Notes: generated by a model from the letters alone, not told the origin. A stretch of 6,380 nt of DNA from Christensenella sp. (GCA_019420085.1 JAHZHV010000009.1:1-6380), one strand, 5' to 3'; shown: positions 1 to 5,828, counted from the stretch's first letter. Program-made: numbers and translations.

Positions 1-239
1 TTTGTAAGATTGCAGGTATGGCGCACGATGGTTATGCGCGCAGTATCCGGCCTGTTCACACCAGCGCAGACGGCGACAGCATATATGGCGTATCGCTGGG
101 ACGGGTAGAAGCAGATCTGGATGTCGTTGGCGCACTCAGTGCAAACGTAATTTCAAAGGCAATTGTGCGGGCGGTGCTTGGGACAGAGTCAGCTTATGGG
201 TATCCATCCGCTGCGAAGTTGATGGATCGAAGGGCATAA
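1..239 (+). CDS. P1 family peptidase (DmpA/S58 aminopeptidase), C-terminal fragment
   Basis: The reading frame is already open at the left edge (first whole codon at base 3) and stops at TAA 237-239, so only the last 78 residues are visible. The segment KIAGMAHDGYARSIRPVHT followed by DGDSIYGVSLG matches the conserved C-terminal region of the DmpA / L-aminopeptidase-D-esterase family as I know it. Members are Ntn-type hydrolases that cleave themselves into two chains and remove N-terminal residues from small peptides or amides. The catalytic serine region lies upstream of the window, so activity cannot be judged. The ATG at 18 is internal to the conserved block and is not a real start. A hairpin terminator follows 22 bp after the stop, and the next gene has its own promoter, so this gene ends its own transcription unit. 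The family call is fairly secure; the substrate is unknown. Confidence 0.82.
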   Translation, partial: CKIAGMAHDGYARSIRPVHTSADGDSIYGVSLGRVEADLDVVGALSANVISKAIVRAVLGTESAYGYPSAAKLMDRRA

Positions 240-259
240 CGTTTTTAAAGTAAAATATC

Positions 260-307
260 ACATGCCGTTGTCCGGAGCATAGGGCTTTGGACGGCGGCAT
301 GTTTATT
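260..307 (+). terminator. Rho-independent terminator after the peptidase gene
   Basis: CATGCCGTTGTCC (261-273) pairs with GGACGGCGGCATG (289-301). This gives a 13-bp stem with two G-U pairs and a 15-nt loop, followed by TTTATTT (302-308). The U tract is short and interrupted, so termination may be incomplete. Its place 22 bp after the peptidase stop and before the next promoter fits a terminator. Confidence 0.72.
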
Positions 308-341
308 TGGATATATTCCTTGAAAAAGTATACTGTATAAT

Positions 342-370
342 TTGCGCAAAAGTGCGAGCGTCCTTATAAT
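342..370 (+). promoter_or_regulatory. Sigma-A-type promoter of the ABC exporter
   Basis: A perfect -10 TATAAT (365-370) lies 17 bp downstream of TTGCGC (342-347), which keeps the important TTG of the -35 consensus. Transcription would start near 377, giving a leader of about 58 nt before the ATG at 435. The bases just upstream (311-341) are AT-rich. A perfect 10-bp palindrome, TTTGCGCAAA (341-350), covers the -35 and could be a regulator site. Confidence 0.72.
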
Positions 371-421
371 AGAGATAACAAACATTTCATCTGTGTATTG
401 ATTGAAATGGCTATCATGCCA

Positions 422-427
422 AGAGGA
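422..427 (+). promoter_or_regulatory. Ribosome binding site that sets the ABC exporter start
   Basis: AGAGGA ends 7 nt before the ATG at 435. The in-frame ATG at 429 is only 1 nt away and the TTG at 402 lies upstream of the site, so 435 is the best-supported start. Confidence 0.75.
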
Positions 428-434
428 CATGGGA

Positions 435-2168
435 ATGAAAGTATTATGGAAACTTACCCGTGAGGCGGCGCGATATAAGGGATTGTATGTTGCGGCGATT
501 CTATCGACGTTGTTTTTGACATGCGTCAATCTGATTGCACCGATGATTTTGTCACGCATGACCGGTGTGGTACAGCAGGGGATGGACGCATTGTCGTTTA
601 TCGTTGTTTCGCATCTGGCGTTGATGTTGTTGGGCGTATATCTTGCGCGTGTCGTGTTTCGTTTTTTCAGTAATTATCTTGCGCATAAAGCGGCCTGGTG
701 CCTTGTAGGCGATTTAAGAAGCCGATTGTATGATAAGCTTCAGCAAATGCACCTGAGCTATTTTCGTGATAAACAAACCGGTGATTTGATGAGCCGTGTG
801 GTGAATGACACGCGTGAGTTTGAACTGTTGTATGCACATATCATTCCGGAGCTTCTAACGAATATTGTCACATTTGTCGGGGTATTGCTGATCCTATTGA
901 CAATCAATATGCCGCTTGCGCTGATTACCTGTGCACCGATTCCGCTGATTCTGTTTTCCGGTGTTATCTTCGCCAAAAAGGTGCGGCCTTATTTTCATGC
1001 GTCGCAAAAGTGCATGGGTGATTTGAATGCAAAACTACAGGATAATCTTTCCGGATTGCGTGAGATTCAGTCTTTTGGCAGACAAGACGATGCGCGTAAC
1101 CAGGTCAATGAGAAAAACTTTGCCCAGGTACGCGCCATGTTGCGCGCTCTGCGCGCAAGTGCGATCTTTCATCCGTGCGTAGAATTTCTTGCCTCGGCGG
1201 GGACAGTTCTTGTGGTATTTTTCGGTGGGTTGCTGGCTTTTCATGGGCAGCTTTCAGCCGAACAGATCGTGGCGTTTGTGTTGTACCTGTCACTTTTTTA
1301 TACGCCGATTTCCAATTTTGCGACGCTGCTTGAAAACCTGCAGCAGGCGCTGGCGGGAAGTCAGCGGGTTGCGATGATTTTGAATGCGCCGATACAGATA
1401 CAGGATGCCGAAGATGCCTTCGATCTTGGAAAGGCGCAGGGGGCGATTGAATTTGAGCACGTCAGCTTTTGCTATGAAAAAGCATCGCCGGTGTTGTCGG
1501 ATATCAGTTTTTCGTGCAAGCCGGGCATGATGGTGGCGCTGGTAGGGCCGACGGGTGTGGGAAAAACAACAATAACGCAGCTTTTATCACGGTTTTATAC
1601 GCCGGATGCGGGGCGTATTCTGATTGACGGACATGATATTGGCCGCGTTGCAATTCAGAGCTTGCGGCGCAATATTGCGCCGGTTTTGCAGGATACATTT
1701 CTTTTTAATGATACCATTGCCAATAATATTGCCTATGCACGTCCTGATGCAACGCTCCAGCAGGTGCAGCAGGCGGCAAAAGCGGCGTTTATTCATGACG
1801 ATATCATGCAGATGCCGAAGGGATATGATACGCTTGTTGGGGAACGCGGATTGCGTTTGTCGGGTGGACAGAAGCAGCGTGTTGCCATCGCGCGTGCAAT
1901 TGTGCGTCAGGCTCCCATTATTATTCTGGATGAGGCGACCGCATCGGTAGATGTGCAGACGGAACAGCAGATTCAAAACGCGATTCGCAGCATGACCGGT
2001 ACGCATACCATTGTTGCGATTGCGCATCGGCTGTCCACCATTCGCCATGCCGATTTGATCCTGCTTCTGAAAAACGGTAAAATTGCCGAGCGGGGTACAC
2101 ACGAAGAACTGATGGCAAAAAGAGGAGAATATTATCGCATGCAGCAAACACAGGTGTATACATGTTAA
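435..2168 (+). CDS. ABC-type exporter half-transporter (permease fused to ATPase)
   Basis: This is a 577-residue half-transporter of the MsbA/LmrA/MdlB type: an N-terminal six-helix membrane domain (about 1-310) fused to a nucleotide-binding domain (about 335-570). Such proteins act as dimers in the plasma membrane and use ATP to export drugs, lipids or peptides. All ATPase motifs are intact: Walker A GPTGVGKTT at 371-379, Q-loop Q419, signature LSGGQ at 475-479, Walker B IIILDE with catalytic E500, D-loop ASVD, and switch H531. The membrane domain shows the usual coupling sequence YFRDKQTGDLMSRVVND. No second half-transporter is adjacent, so a homodimer is likely, although a distant partner is possible. 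The start at 435 is chosen for its ribosome binding site; longer starts at 402 (TTG) and 429 are open but poorly placed. It has its own promoter and probably shares a transcript with the small membrane gene downstream. The substrate cannot be read from the sequence. Confidence 0.93.
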   Translation: MKVLWKLTREAARYKGLYVAAILSTLFLTCVNLIAPMILSRMTGVVQQGMDALSFIVVSHLALMLLGVYLARVVFRFFSNYLAHKAAWCLVGDLRSRLYDKLQQMHLSYFRDKQTGDLMSRVVNDTREFELLYAHIIPELLTNIVTFVGVLLILLTINMPLALITCAPIPLILFSGVIFAKKVRPYFHASQKCMGDLNAKLQDNLSGLREIQSFGRQDDARNQVNEKNFAQVRAMLRALRASAIFHPCVEFLASAGTVLVVFFGGLLAFHGQLSAEQIVAFVLYLSLFYTPISNFATLLENLQQALAGSQRVAMILNAPIQIQDAEDAFDLGKAQGAIEFEHVSFCYEKASPVLSDISFSCKPGMMVALVGPTGVGKTTITQLLSRFYTPDAGRILIDGHDIGRVAIQSLRRNIAPVLQDTFLFNDTIANNIAYARPDATLQQVQQAAKAAFIHDDIMQMPKGYDTLVGERGLRLSGGQKQRVAIARAIVRQAPIIILDEATASVDVQTEQQIQNAIRSMTGTHTIVAIAHRLSTIRHADLILLLKNGKIAERGTHEELMAKRGEYYRMQQTQVYTC

Positions 2169-2245
2169 GACAGCAACCGAGCAATTGGCGGCGGAAAGCT
2201 GATGCCATGCCGGCAGCAGGCAGCGGCTTTTATGAGATATGGTAC

Positions 2246-2250
2246 AGGAG
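2246..2250 (+). promoter_or_regulatory. Ribosome binding site that sets the CrtO-like gene start
   Basis: AGGAG sits 9 nt before the ATG at 2260. It lies inside the longer open frame that begins at 2239, so the 2239 start would have no comparable site. Confidence 0.65.
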
Positions 2251-2259
2251 TACAGCAAT

Positions 2260-2814
2260 ATGGCGCGCAGCATGAAGTGGATTGCCCTGATATCGACTTT
2301 GGGCGCGGCTTTTTTCACAGTTTTCTATTGCTGTTTCCATGCAGGTGCAATGCTTTGTCTTGCAATTACATGCGCAACAATATCATTCCATATGCTGATG
2401 CGTTTAACGGTTGGATGGCTGTTTGATCAGATGATGCACAACCGTGCGAATCTAAAGAATGCATGGTTCCGGACCTGTTCCTGGGAAATGCCGTTGTACC
2501 AGCGCCTTCAAGTAAAAAAGTGGAAAGGCAATTTGCCCTCGTATGATGCTGCGTTATTTGATCCGCGTTTGCATACATGGCAGGAAATTGCACAGGCCAT
2601 GTGTCAAAGTGAACTGGTGCATGAAACAAATATGGTTTTGAGCTTTGTGCCGCTGCTTATGTCGCGGTGGTTTGGCGCGTTTGGCGTATTTTTGATCACA
2701 TCGGTGCTTGCAGCCTGCTGTGATTTACCTTTTGTGCTGATGCAGCGCTTCAATCGGACGCGGTTGATGGGGATGCGTGCGATCCGAAAAAACGATTTTC
2801 ATGCAAAAAAATAG
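2260..2814 (+). CDS. CrtO-like acyltransferase family small membrane protein
   Basis: This is a 184-residue membrane protein. From memory of the family it resembles the CrtO group (glycosyl-4,4'-diaponeurosporenoate acyltransferase, the last step of staphyloxanthin synthesis) and its many unstudied Bacillota relatives. Visible landmarks are WFR at 69-71, E76, VKKWKGNLP at 85-93, LFDP at 99-102, the CQSELVHE block at 115-122, and QRFNRTR at 162-168 near the C terminus. Hydrophobic segments lie at about 7-26, 30-54 and 126-161, so the conserved polar block is flanked by membrane helices. The 2239 ATG would add 7 residues, but the AGGAG site favours 2260. It follows the ABC exporter by 91 bp with no clear promoter or strong terminator between, so co-transcription is likely. 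No carotenoid genes are visible, so acyl transfer to a pigment is not implied; a lipid or glycolipid acceptor is only a guess. Family membership is moderately sure and the function is unknown. Confidence 0.66.
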   Translation: MARSMKWIALISTLGAAFFTVFYCCFHAGAMLCLAITCATISFHMLMRLTVGWLFDQMMHNRANLKNAWFRTCSWEMPLYQRLQVKKWKGNLPSYDAALFDPRLHTWQEIAQAMCQSELVHETNMVLSFVPLLMSRWFGAFGVFLITSVLAACCDLPFVLMQRFNRTRLMGMRAIRKNDFHAKK

Positions 2815-2823
2815 TATAACAAC

Positions 2824-2853
2824 AAAAAGCGGCATCGAACAATGCCGCTTTTG
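2824..2853. terminator. Bidirectional terminator between convergent genes
   Basis: AAAAGCGGCAT (2825-2835) and ATGCCGCTTTT (2842-2852) form a perfect 11-bp stem around a 6-nt loop. Reading rightward the stem ends in TTTT; reading leftward it runs into TTTTTGTTG. It lies 10 bp after the CrtO-like stop and 15 bp beyond the lysR stop on the other strand, so it can serve both genes. Confidence 0.88.
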
Positions 2854-2867
2854 CGGCCTGCGCACCA

Positions 2868-3761
2868 TTACATTCCGTGCAGCTCCAGCAGGAAGCTTTG
2901 AAATCGCTTGGAAGCAATGCTTTGCGGGTGTTCCCGGTCAAACAGCATGGAAATGCGGCGCGCCGGAAGGGATTGCCTGGTTGGAACTTCGATCACGCTG
3001 CGTTTTTGCAGGTCTTCCAGGGCAATTTCACGGGGAAGAATGCTCAGGCCGATATTATGCCGGACCATCGGAAGAATCAGGTCGGCGGTTGTGATCTCAA
3101 AGGCAGGCTGCAGATGAATCTGAAAGTCGGAAAGGACGCTGTCAAGATGCCGGCGTGTCGCAGTATCGCCGGTAAGACAGATCAGCGGATACTGACATAG
3201 TTCGTGCAGATCAAACGGCGTTTGTGCCAGTGCTTCATACCGCTGTCCGCAAAGCAGCACATCATGTACCTGCTGCAGCGGCTGCTCTACAATGGGACGA
3301 TTGACATGGACAGGACCGGTAACGACGGCAAGATCGACGCGCCCGTCTGAAAGCGCAGCCAGTGCTTCATACGTGTTATACGTTGCAATTTTAAACTTGA
3401 CATTTGCATACAGCTGATGAAATTGATCCAGCGCATCAAACAAAAAATAGTGCAGTGCGGTTTGTGTGGCTGCAAGATTGATGATACCGCGATCCAATCC
3501 AACGCTGGCGGCAACGGCGGCTTCACCCAGCATGAATTGTTCGCATCCGCGTGACACATACGAAAACAATGCCTCTGCGTCCGCAGTCAGTTCAATACCG
3601 CGGCTTTTTCGAATAAAGAGCCGACAGCCTAATTGTTGTTCTAAAGTTTGGATACAGTGGCTGACATTGGATTGACTGGTATTCATTGCTTCGGCAGCAT
3701 GTGTGAAGTTGCGGTATTTTGCGGCATAATAGAACGTCCGATAGTAATCATAACTGATCAT
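2868..3761 (-). CDS. LysR-family transcriptional regulator
   Basis: This is a 297-residue LysR-type regulator. The N-terminal winged helix-turn-helix (about 1-62) carries the family pattern FTHAAEAMNTSQSNVSHCIQ at 19-38, then LEQQLGCRLFIR. The rest is a periplasmic-binding-like effector domain (about 90-297) with the usual GRVDLAVVTGP segment. Such proteins are mostly tetramers that bind upstream of a divergent target gene and respond to a small ligand. The start is taken at ATG 3761 because AAAAGGAGG (3778-3770) ends 8 nt before it; the GTG at 3770 overlaps that site and is unlikely. The gene diverges from a MATE pump, which is the likely target, and its own promoter overlaps inverted repeats, which suggests autoregulation. 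The ligand is unknown. Transcription ends at the shared hairpin at 2825-2852. Confidence 0.93.
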   Translation of the reverse strand: MISYDYYRTFYYAAKYRNFTHAAEAMNTSQSNVSHCIQTLEQQLGCRLFIRKSRGIELTADAEALFSYVSRGCEQFMLGEAAVAASVGLDRGIINLAATQTALHYFLFDALDQFHQLYANVKFKIATYNTYEALAALSDGRVDLAVVTGPVHVNRPIVEQPLQQVHDVLLCGQRYEALAQTPFDLHELCQYPLICLTGDTATRRHLDSVLSDFQIHLQPAFEITTADLILPMVRHNIGLSILPREIALEDLQKRSVIEVPTRQSLPARRISMLFDREHPQSIASKRFQSFLLELHGM

Positions 3762-3769
3762 GGGGCGCA

Positions 3770-3778
3770 CCTCCTTTT
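3770..3778 (-). promoter_or_regulatory. Strong ribosome binding site that sets the lysR start
   Basis: On the minus strand AAAAGGAGG is followed after 8 nt by the ATG at 3761. Because the alternative GTG at 3770 shares a base with this site, it can be excluded with good confidence. Confidence 0.85.
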
Positions 3779-3794
3779 GAAATGAATAAAACAG

Positions 3795-3831
3795 ATGTCA
3801 GACATATTATATTATTTATTTTCAATATGTC
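3795..3831. promoter_or_regulatory. Candidate operator repeats over the lysR promoter
   Basis: Two nested symmetric elements are visible. ATGTCAGACAT (3795-3805) is a perfect 11-bp palindrome at the predicted lysR transcription start. GACATATT (3801-3808) and AATATGTC (3824-3831) form an inverted repeat with a 15-bp spacer. The motif ATGTC or its complement therefore occurs three times. Binding by LysR is inferred from position only, since no perfect T-N11-A LysR box was assigned. Confidence 0.5.
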
Positions 3832-3833
3832 AA
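3806..3833 (-). promoter_or_regulatory. Consensus promoter of lysR
   Basis: On the minus strand a perfect -35 TTGACA (3833-3828) and a perfect -10 TATAAT (3811-3806) are separated by 16 bp. Transcription should start near 3799. The arms of an 8-bp inverted repeat (GACATATT at 3801-3808, AATATGTC at 3824-3831) overlap both promoter elements, so a bound repressor would block it. Confidence 0.82.
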
Positions 3834-3847
3834 AAAAGTCGTATACT
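3819..3847 (+). promoter_or_regulatory. Promoter of the MATE efflux gene
   Basis: TTTTCA (3819-3824) and TATACT (3842-3847) are 17 bp apart, with 4/6 and 5/6 matches to the sigma-A consensus. The start of transcription would be near 3854. The -35 lies inside the spacer of the opposing lysR promoter, so the two promoters overlap physically. The weaker -35 fits a promoter that needs an activator. Confidence 0.6.
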
Positions 3848-3862
3848 GACGCACGGGTCAGT
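3845..3862. promoter_or_regulatory. Candidate operator at the MATE transcription start
   Basis: ACTGAC (3845-3850) and GTCAGT (3857-3862) form a perfect 6-bp inverted repeat with a 6-bp spacer. It overlaps the end of the MATE -10 and the predicted start site, a position typical of a repressor site. In RNA it would be only a short hairpin without a U tract, so termination is unlikely. Confidence 0.45.
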
Positions 3863-3894
3863 CGACATTATCTGCAAAAAAAGGAGCGTATGGC

Positions 3895-5259
3895 ATGAAT
3901 CGGGACTTGACGGTAGGCAAGCCGCAAAAGGTATTGTGGCTGTTTTGTTTGCCGCTTTTCGGCAGCATCGTATTTCAGCAGCTGTACAATATTGCCGATA
4001 GCCTTGTGGCGGGACGGTATATCGGTGAAAATGCGCTGGCTGCGGTTGGAAATTCCTATGAGGTAACGTTGATTTTTATTGCGTTTGCCTTTGGGTGCAA
4101 TATCGGCGCGTCGGTTATCGTATCGCAGCTTTTCGGTGCAAAACAAATTGCAAAGATGAAATCTGCGGTTTCGACAACGTTTATCGCCAGCGGTGTATTG
4201 TGTGCGTTGCTGATGGTTTTGGGCTTTTTGTTTACACCGTGGCTTCTGCGTGCAATTCAAACGCCGCAAACGATCTTTGCCGATTCCAAACTGTATCTGG
4301 ATATTTATATTGGCGGCCTTGCGTTCCTGTTTTTCTATAATATTGCTACGGGAATTTTTTCCGCACTGGGTGATTCGCGCACGCCGTTTATCTTTTTGGC
4401 GATTTCTTCTACAAGCAATATCCTGCTGGATATCGTCTTTGTCAAAGATTTTCATATGGGAGTTGCCGGTGTTGCCTGGGCGACGCTCATTTGCCAGGGG
4501 GTAAGCTGTATTCTGGCGCTTATTGTGGTACTTAAACGGCTGCGGGGGATTCCGTGTGAAGAGAAGGTTCAGGTGTTTTCGTTCCCATTGTTTTGCAAAA
4601 TCGTACGGATTGCTATCCCGAGTATTTTGCAGCAAAGCTTTGTGTCGTTGGGCAACATTCAGATTCAGGGTGTTATCAATGCCTTTGGTCCAAGTGTCAT
4701 TGCGGGATATTCGGCAGCGATTAAGTTAAATAATCTTGTTGTGACATCATTTGTTACATGCTGCAACGGCATTTCAAATTACGTTGGACAGAATATTGGC
4801 GCCGGTAAATATGAACGTGTAAAACAGGGATTCCGTGCGGGGCTTGGAATGGTTTTCAGTATTTGCCTGCCGCTGGTACTGCTGTATTTCTTTGCGCCAC
4901 AATCGCTTGTGCGTATTTTTATGGATGGCGACTCTTCCGCGGCGCTTATGGTTGGCGTCGAATTCTTACGCATTGTTTCACCGTTTTATTTTGTTGTTGC
5001 ATTGAAGCTGGTTTCCGATGGCGTGTTGCGCGGTGCCGGTGCAATGTGGCCGTTTGTTGTCAGCACGTTTACGGATCTGATTTTACGTGTGGTACTGGCG
5101 AACATCCTCTCCGTTCCGTCGGGACCCACGGGAATCTGGCTCTCCTGGCCGATTGGCTGGGCGATCTCTGCGGCAGTGGCATTCGCTTTTTATGCGATGG
5201 GGTTGTGGAAAAGACAGATTGCAAAGCAAGCGCCGGCGACGGCAGAGGATTGCGTATAA
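3895..5259 (+). CDS. MATE family multidrug efflux pump
   Basis: This is a 454-residue integral membrane protein of the MATE superfamily (COG0534 type), a plasma-membrane antiporter that exports cationic drugs or other organics using a sodium or proton gradient. The first repeat opens with the family motif FQQLYNIADSLVAGRYIG at 27-44, then ENALAAVGN. Hydrophobic stretches run the whole length, fitting the usual 12 helices in two related six-helix halves, and the length is typical. The second half contains FVTCCNGISNYVGQNIGAG, the counterpart of the first-half FAFGCNIGASVIVSQLFGA. The start is supported by AAGGAG (3881-3886) 8 nt upstream; the ATG at 3890 is in another frame. It diverges from a LysR regulator with overlapping promoters, so inducible control is likely. 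It is a single-gene unit ended by a strong terminator. The substrate is unknown, and naming a subfamily (MepA, NorM or DinF) would go beyond what is visible. Confidence 0.94.
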   Translation: MNRDLTVGKPQKVLWLFCLPLFGSIVFQQLYNIADSLVAGRYIGENALAAVGNSYEVTLIFIAFAFGCNIGASVIVSQLFGAKQIAKMKSAVSTTFIASGVLCALLMVLGFLFTPWLLRAIQTPQTIFADSKLYLDIYIGGLAFLFFYNIATGIFSALGDSRTPFIFLAISSTSNILLDIVFVKDFHMGVAGVAWATLICQGVSCILALIVVLKRLRGIPCEEKVQVFSFPLFCKIVRIAIPSILQQSFVSLGNIQIQGVINAFGPSVIAGYSAAIKLNNLVVTSFVTCCNGISNYVGQNIGAGKYERVKQGFRAGLGMVFSICLPLVLLYFFAPQSLVRIFMDGDSSAALMVGVEFLRIVSPFYFVVALKLVSDGVLRGAGAMWPFVVSTFTDLILRVVLANILSVPSGPTGIWLSWPIGWAISAAVAFAFYAMGLWKRQIAKQAPATAEDCV

Positions 5260-5264
5260 GCAAG

Positions 5265-5304
5265 AAGCGTTTTCCTGCAAAAGATGCAGGAAAACGCTTT
5301 TTTT
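5265..5304 (+). terminator. Strong rho-independent terminator of the MATE gene
   Basis: AAGCGTTTTCCTGCA (5265-5279) and TGCAGGAAAACGCTT (5285-5299) form a perfect 15-bp stem with a 5-nt AAAGA loop. It ends in a run of seven T (5298-5304) and begins 5 bp after the MATE stop. It insulates the metal-regulated unit downstream. Confidence 0.95.
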
Positions 5305-5315
5305 ACTGTAAAATT

Positions 5316-5340
5316 AAAAATGAGAATCATTTTCAAATTA
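5316..5340. promoter_or_regulatory. Fur-type box, copy 1
   Basis: TGAGAATCATTTTCA (5321-5335) is a 7-1-7 inverted repeat close to the Bacillus-type Fur consensus TGATAAT-N-ATTATCA, lying in a 25-nt block that recurs 51 bp downstream. It precedes a Fur/Zur-family gene, so binding of that protein (autoregulation) is the natural inference. The TGA ends resemble Fur boxes more than the TCG ends of Bacillus Zur boxes. Confidence 0.8.
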
Positions 5341-5343
5341 TTC

Positions 5344-5372
5344 TTGACTTTTGTAATGCAGCGTGCAAAAAT
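5344..5372 (+). promoter_or_regulatory. Probable promoter of the metal regulator operon
   Basis: TTGACT (5344-5349) is a 5/6 match to the -35, followed after 17 bp by AAAAAT (5367-5372), a weak 4/6 -10. An alternative pairs TTTTCA (5330-5335) with TGTAAT (5352-5357) across 16 bp. In the first case box 2 covers the -10 and start; in the second, box 1 covers the -35 and box 2 lies just downstream of the start. Either way both boxes could control it. Confidence 0.5.
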
Positions 5373-5391
5373 GAGAATGATTTTCAAATTA
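5367..5391. promoter_or_regulatory. Fur-type box, copy 2
   Basis: TGAGAATGATTTTCA (5372-5386) repeats copy 1 with only the central base changed (C to G), and the flanking A-rich and AAATTA bases are also the same, so 24 of 25 positions agree. It ends 13 bp before the proposed ATG of the regulator and overlaps the best candidate -10, so a bound repressor would block transcription. Confidence 0.8.
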
Positions 5392-5399
5392 GAAAGGGA

Positions 5400-5828
5400 A
5401 TGGAATTTCATTTGCAGCAAAAAGATGGGTATAAGACAAGGCAAAGAGATCTATTGCTGGAATATCTTCGAAGACACAGCGGGGAACATGTCACGATTGC
5501 TCAGATTGCGGCGCATTGTGCGGTAATGGGGGAAGAGATTGGAACAAGTACGATTTACAGACAGGTGAATCGTCTGGTTGCGCAAGGGATCGTGAAACGC
5601 TATGTGCTTGGCGGTACAAGTGCGGCCTGCTATCAGTATGTGGCGGGAGCCGGATGCAGTGAGCACTATCATATGAAGTGCAAGGGCTGCGGCAGGCTTG
5701 TACATCTGGAGTGTGACGTGATCCGCCAGCTGCGCAATCATGTTCTGGAAAACCATGACTTTGAACTGGATCTGGGACAGACGGTATTTTACGGCTTGTG
5801 CAGTACATGCAGAGGACAGAAGAAATGA
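5400..5828 (+). CDS. Fur/Zur-family metal-responsive repressor
   Basis: This is a 142-residue Fur-superfamily repressor. The N-terminal winged helix domain carries YKTRQRDLLLEYL at 11-23 and the recognition helix region IGTSTIYRQVNRLVAQG at 47-63. The C-terminal dimer and metal domain has HYHMKCKGCGRLVHLEC at 89-105, HVLENHDF at 114-121 and CSTC at 134-137. C94/C97 and C134/C137 form the usual structural zinc site; C86, H89, H91, H102, H114 and H119 are candidate regulatory ligands. Its stop overlaps the next gene's start, a zinc-type binding lipoprotein, so a Zur role is likely, although the upstream boxes look Fur-like. The start is uncertain: AAAGGG (5393-5398) is too close to ATG 5400, and 13 nt from an in-frame TTG at 5412. 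The frame stays open far upstream but overlaps the MATE gene and its terminator there. Family certain; metal inferred. Confidence 0.9.
   Translation: MEFHLQQKDGYKTRQRDLLLEYLRRHSGEHVTIAQIAAHCAVMGEEIGTSTIYRQVNRLVAQGIVKRYVLGGTSAACYQYVAGAGCSEHYHMKCKGCGRLVHLECDVIRQLRNHVLENHDFELDLGQTVFYGLCSTCRGQKK
5811..5816 (+). promoter_or_regulatory. Ribosome binding site of the metal-binding lipoprotein gene
   Basis: AGAGGA lies within the 3' end of the regulator gene, 8 nt before the ATG at 5825. With the 4-bp ATGA overlap of stop and start, it supports translational coupling of the two genes. Confidence 0.75.

Noticed and set aside
402..434. Longer ABC exporter start at TTG 402 or ATG 429
   Set aside because: The AGAGGA site lies inside the extension and is correctly spaced only for ATG 435.
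407..463. Possible 18-codon leader ORF overlapping the ABC exporter start
   Set aside because: It has no ribosome binding site and no recognisable attenuator or regulatory peptide pattern.
2169..2259. Possible attenuator or terminator between the ABC exporter and the CrtO-like gene
   Set aside because: The GC-rich stretch with GCCG and CGGC can form only a short weak stem before TTTT; it is too poor to call.
1587..2318. Long minus-strand open frame of 243 codons opposite the ABC exporter ATPase domain
   Set aside because: It is a shadow of a gene whose every ATPase motif is conserved; the translation resembles no protein family I know and has no fitting start context.
3841..3865. The ACTGAC/GTCAGT repeat as a terminator or riboswitch
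   Set aside because: A 6-bp stem with no U tract at the very start of the transcript is better explained as a protein-binding site, and no riboswitch fold is recognisable.
3868..4635. Minus-strand open frame of 255 codons opposite the MATE gene
   Set aside because: The product is rich in Arg, Asn and Gln, as expected from the reverse strand of a membrane protein gene, and shows no domain.
5312..5391. The two A-rich blocks as transposon end repeats or a short CRISPR-like array
   Set aside because: Only two copies exist, each is a symmetric 7-1-7 Fur-type box at a promoter, and no transposase or cas gene is near.
4863..5399. Upstream extension of the Fur-family frame through the MATE gene and terminator
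   Set aside because: It overlaps the MATE coding region in another frame, crosses a strong terminator and both Fur-type boxes, and its product lacks family similarity.
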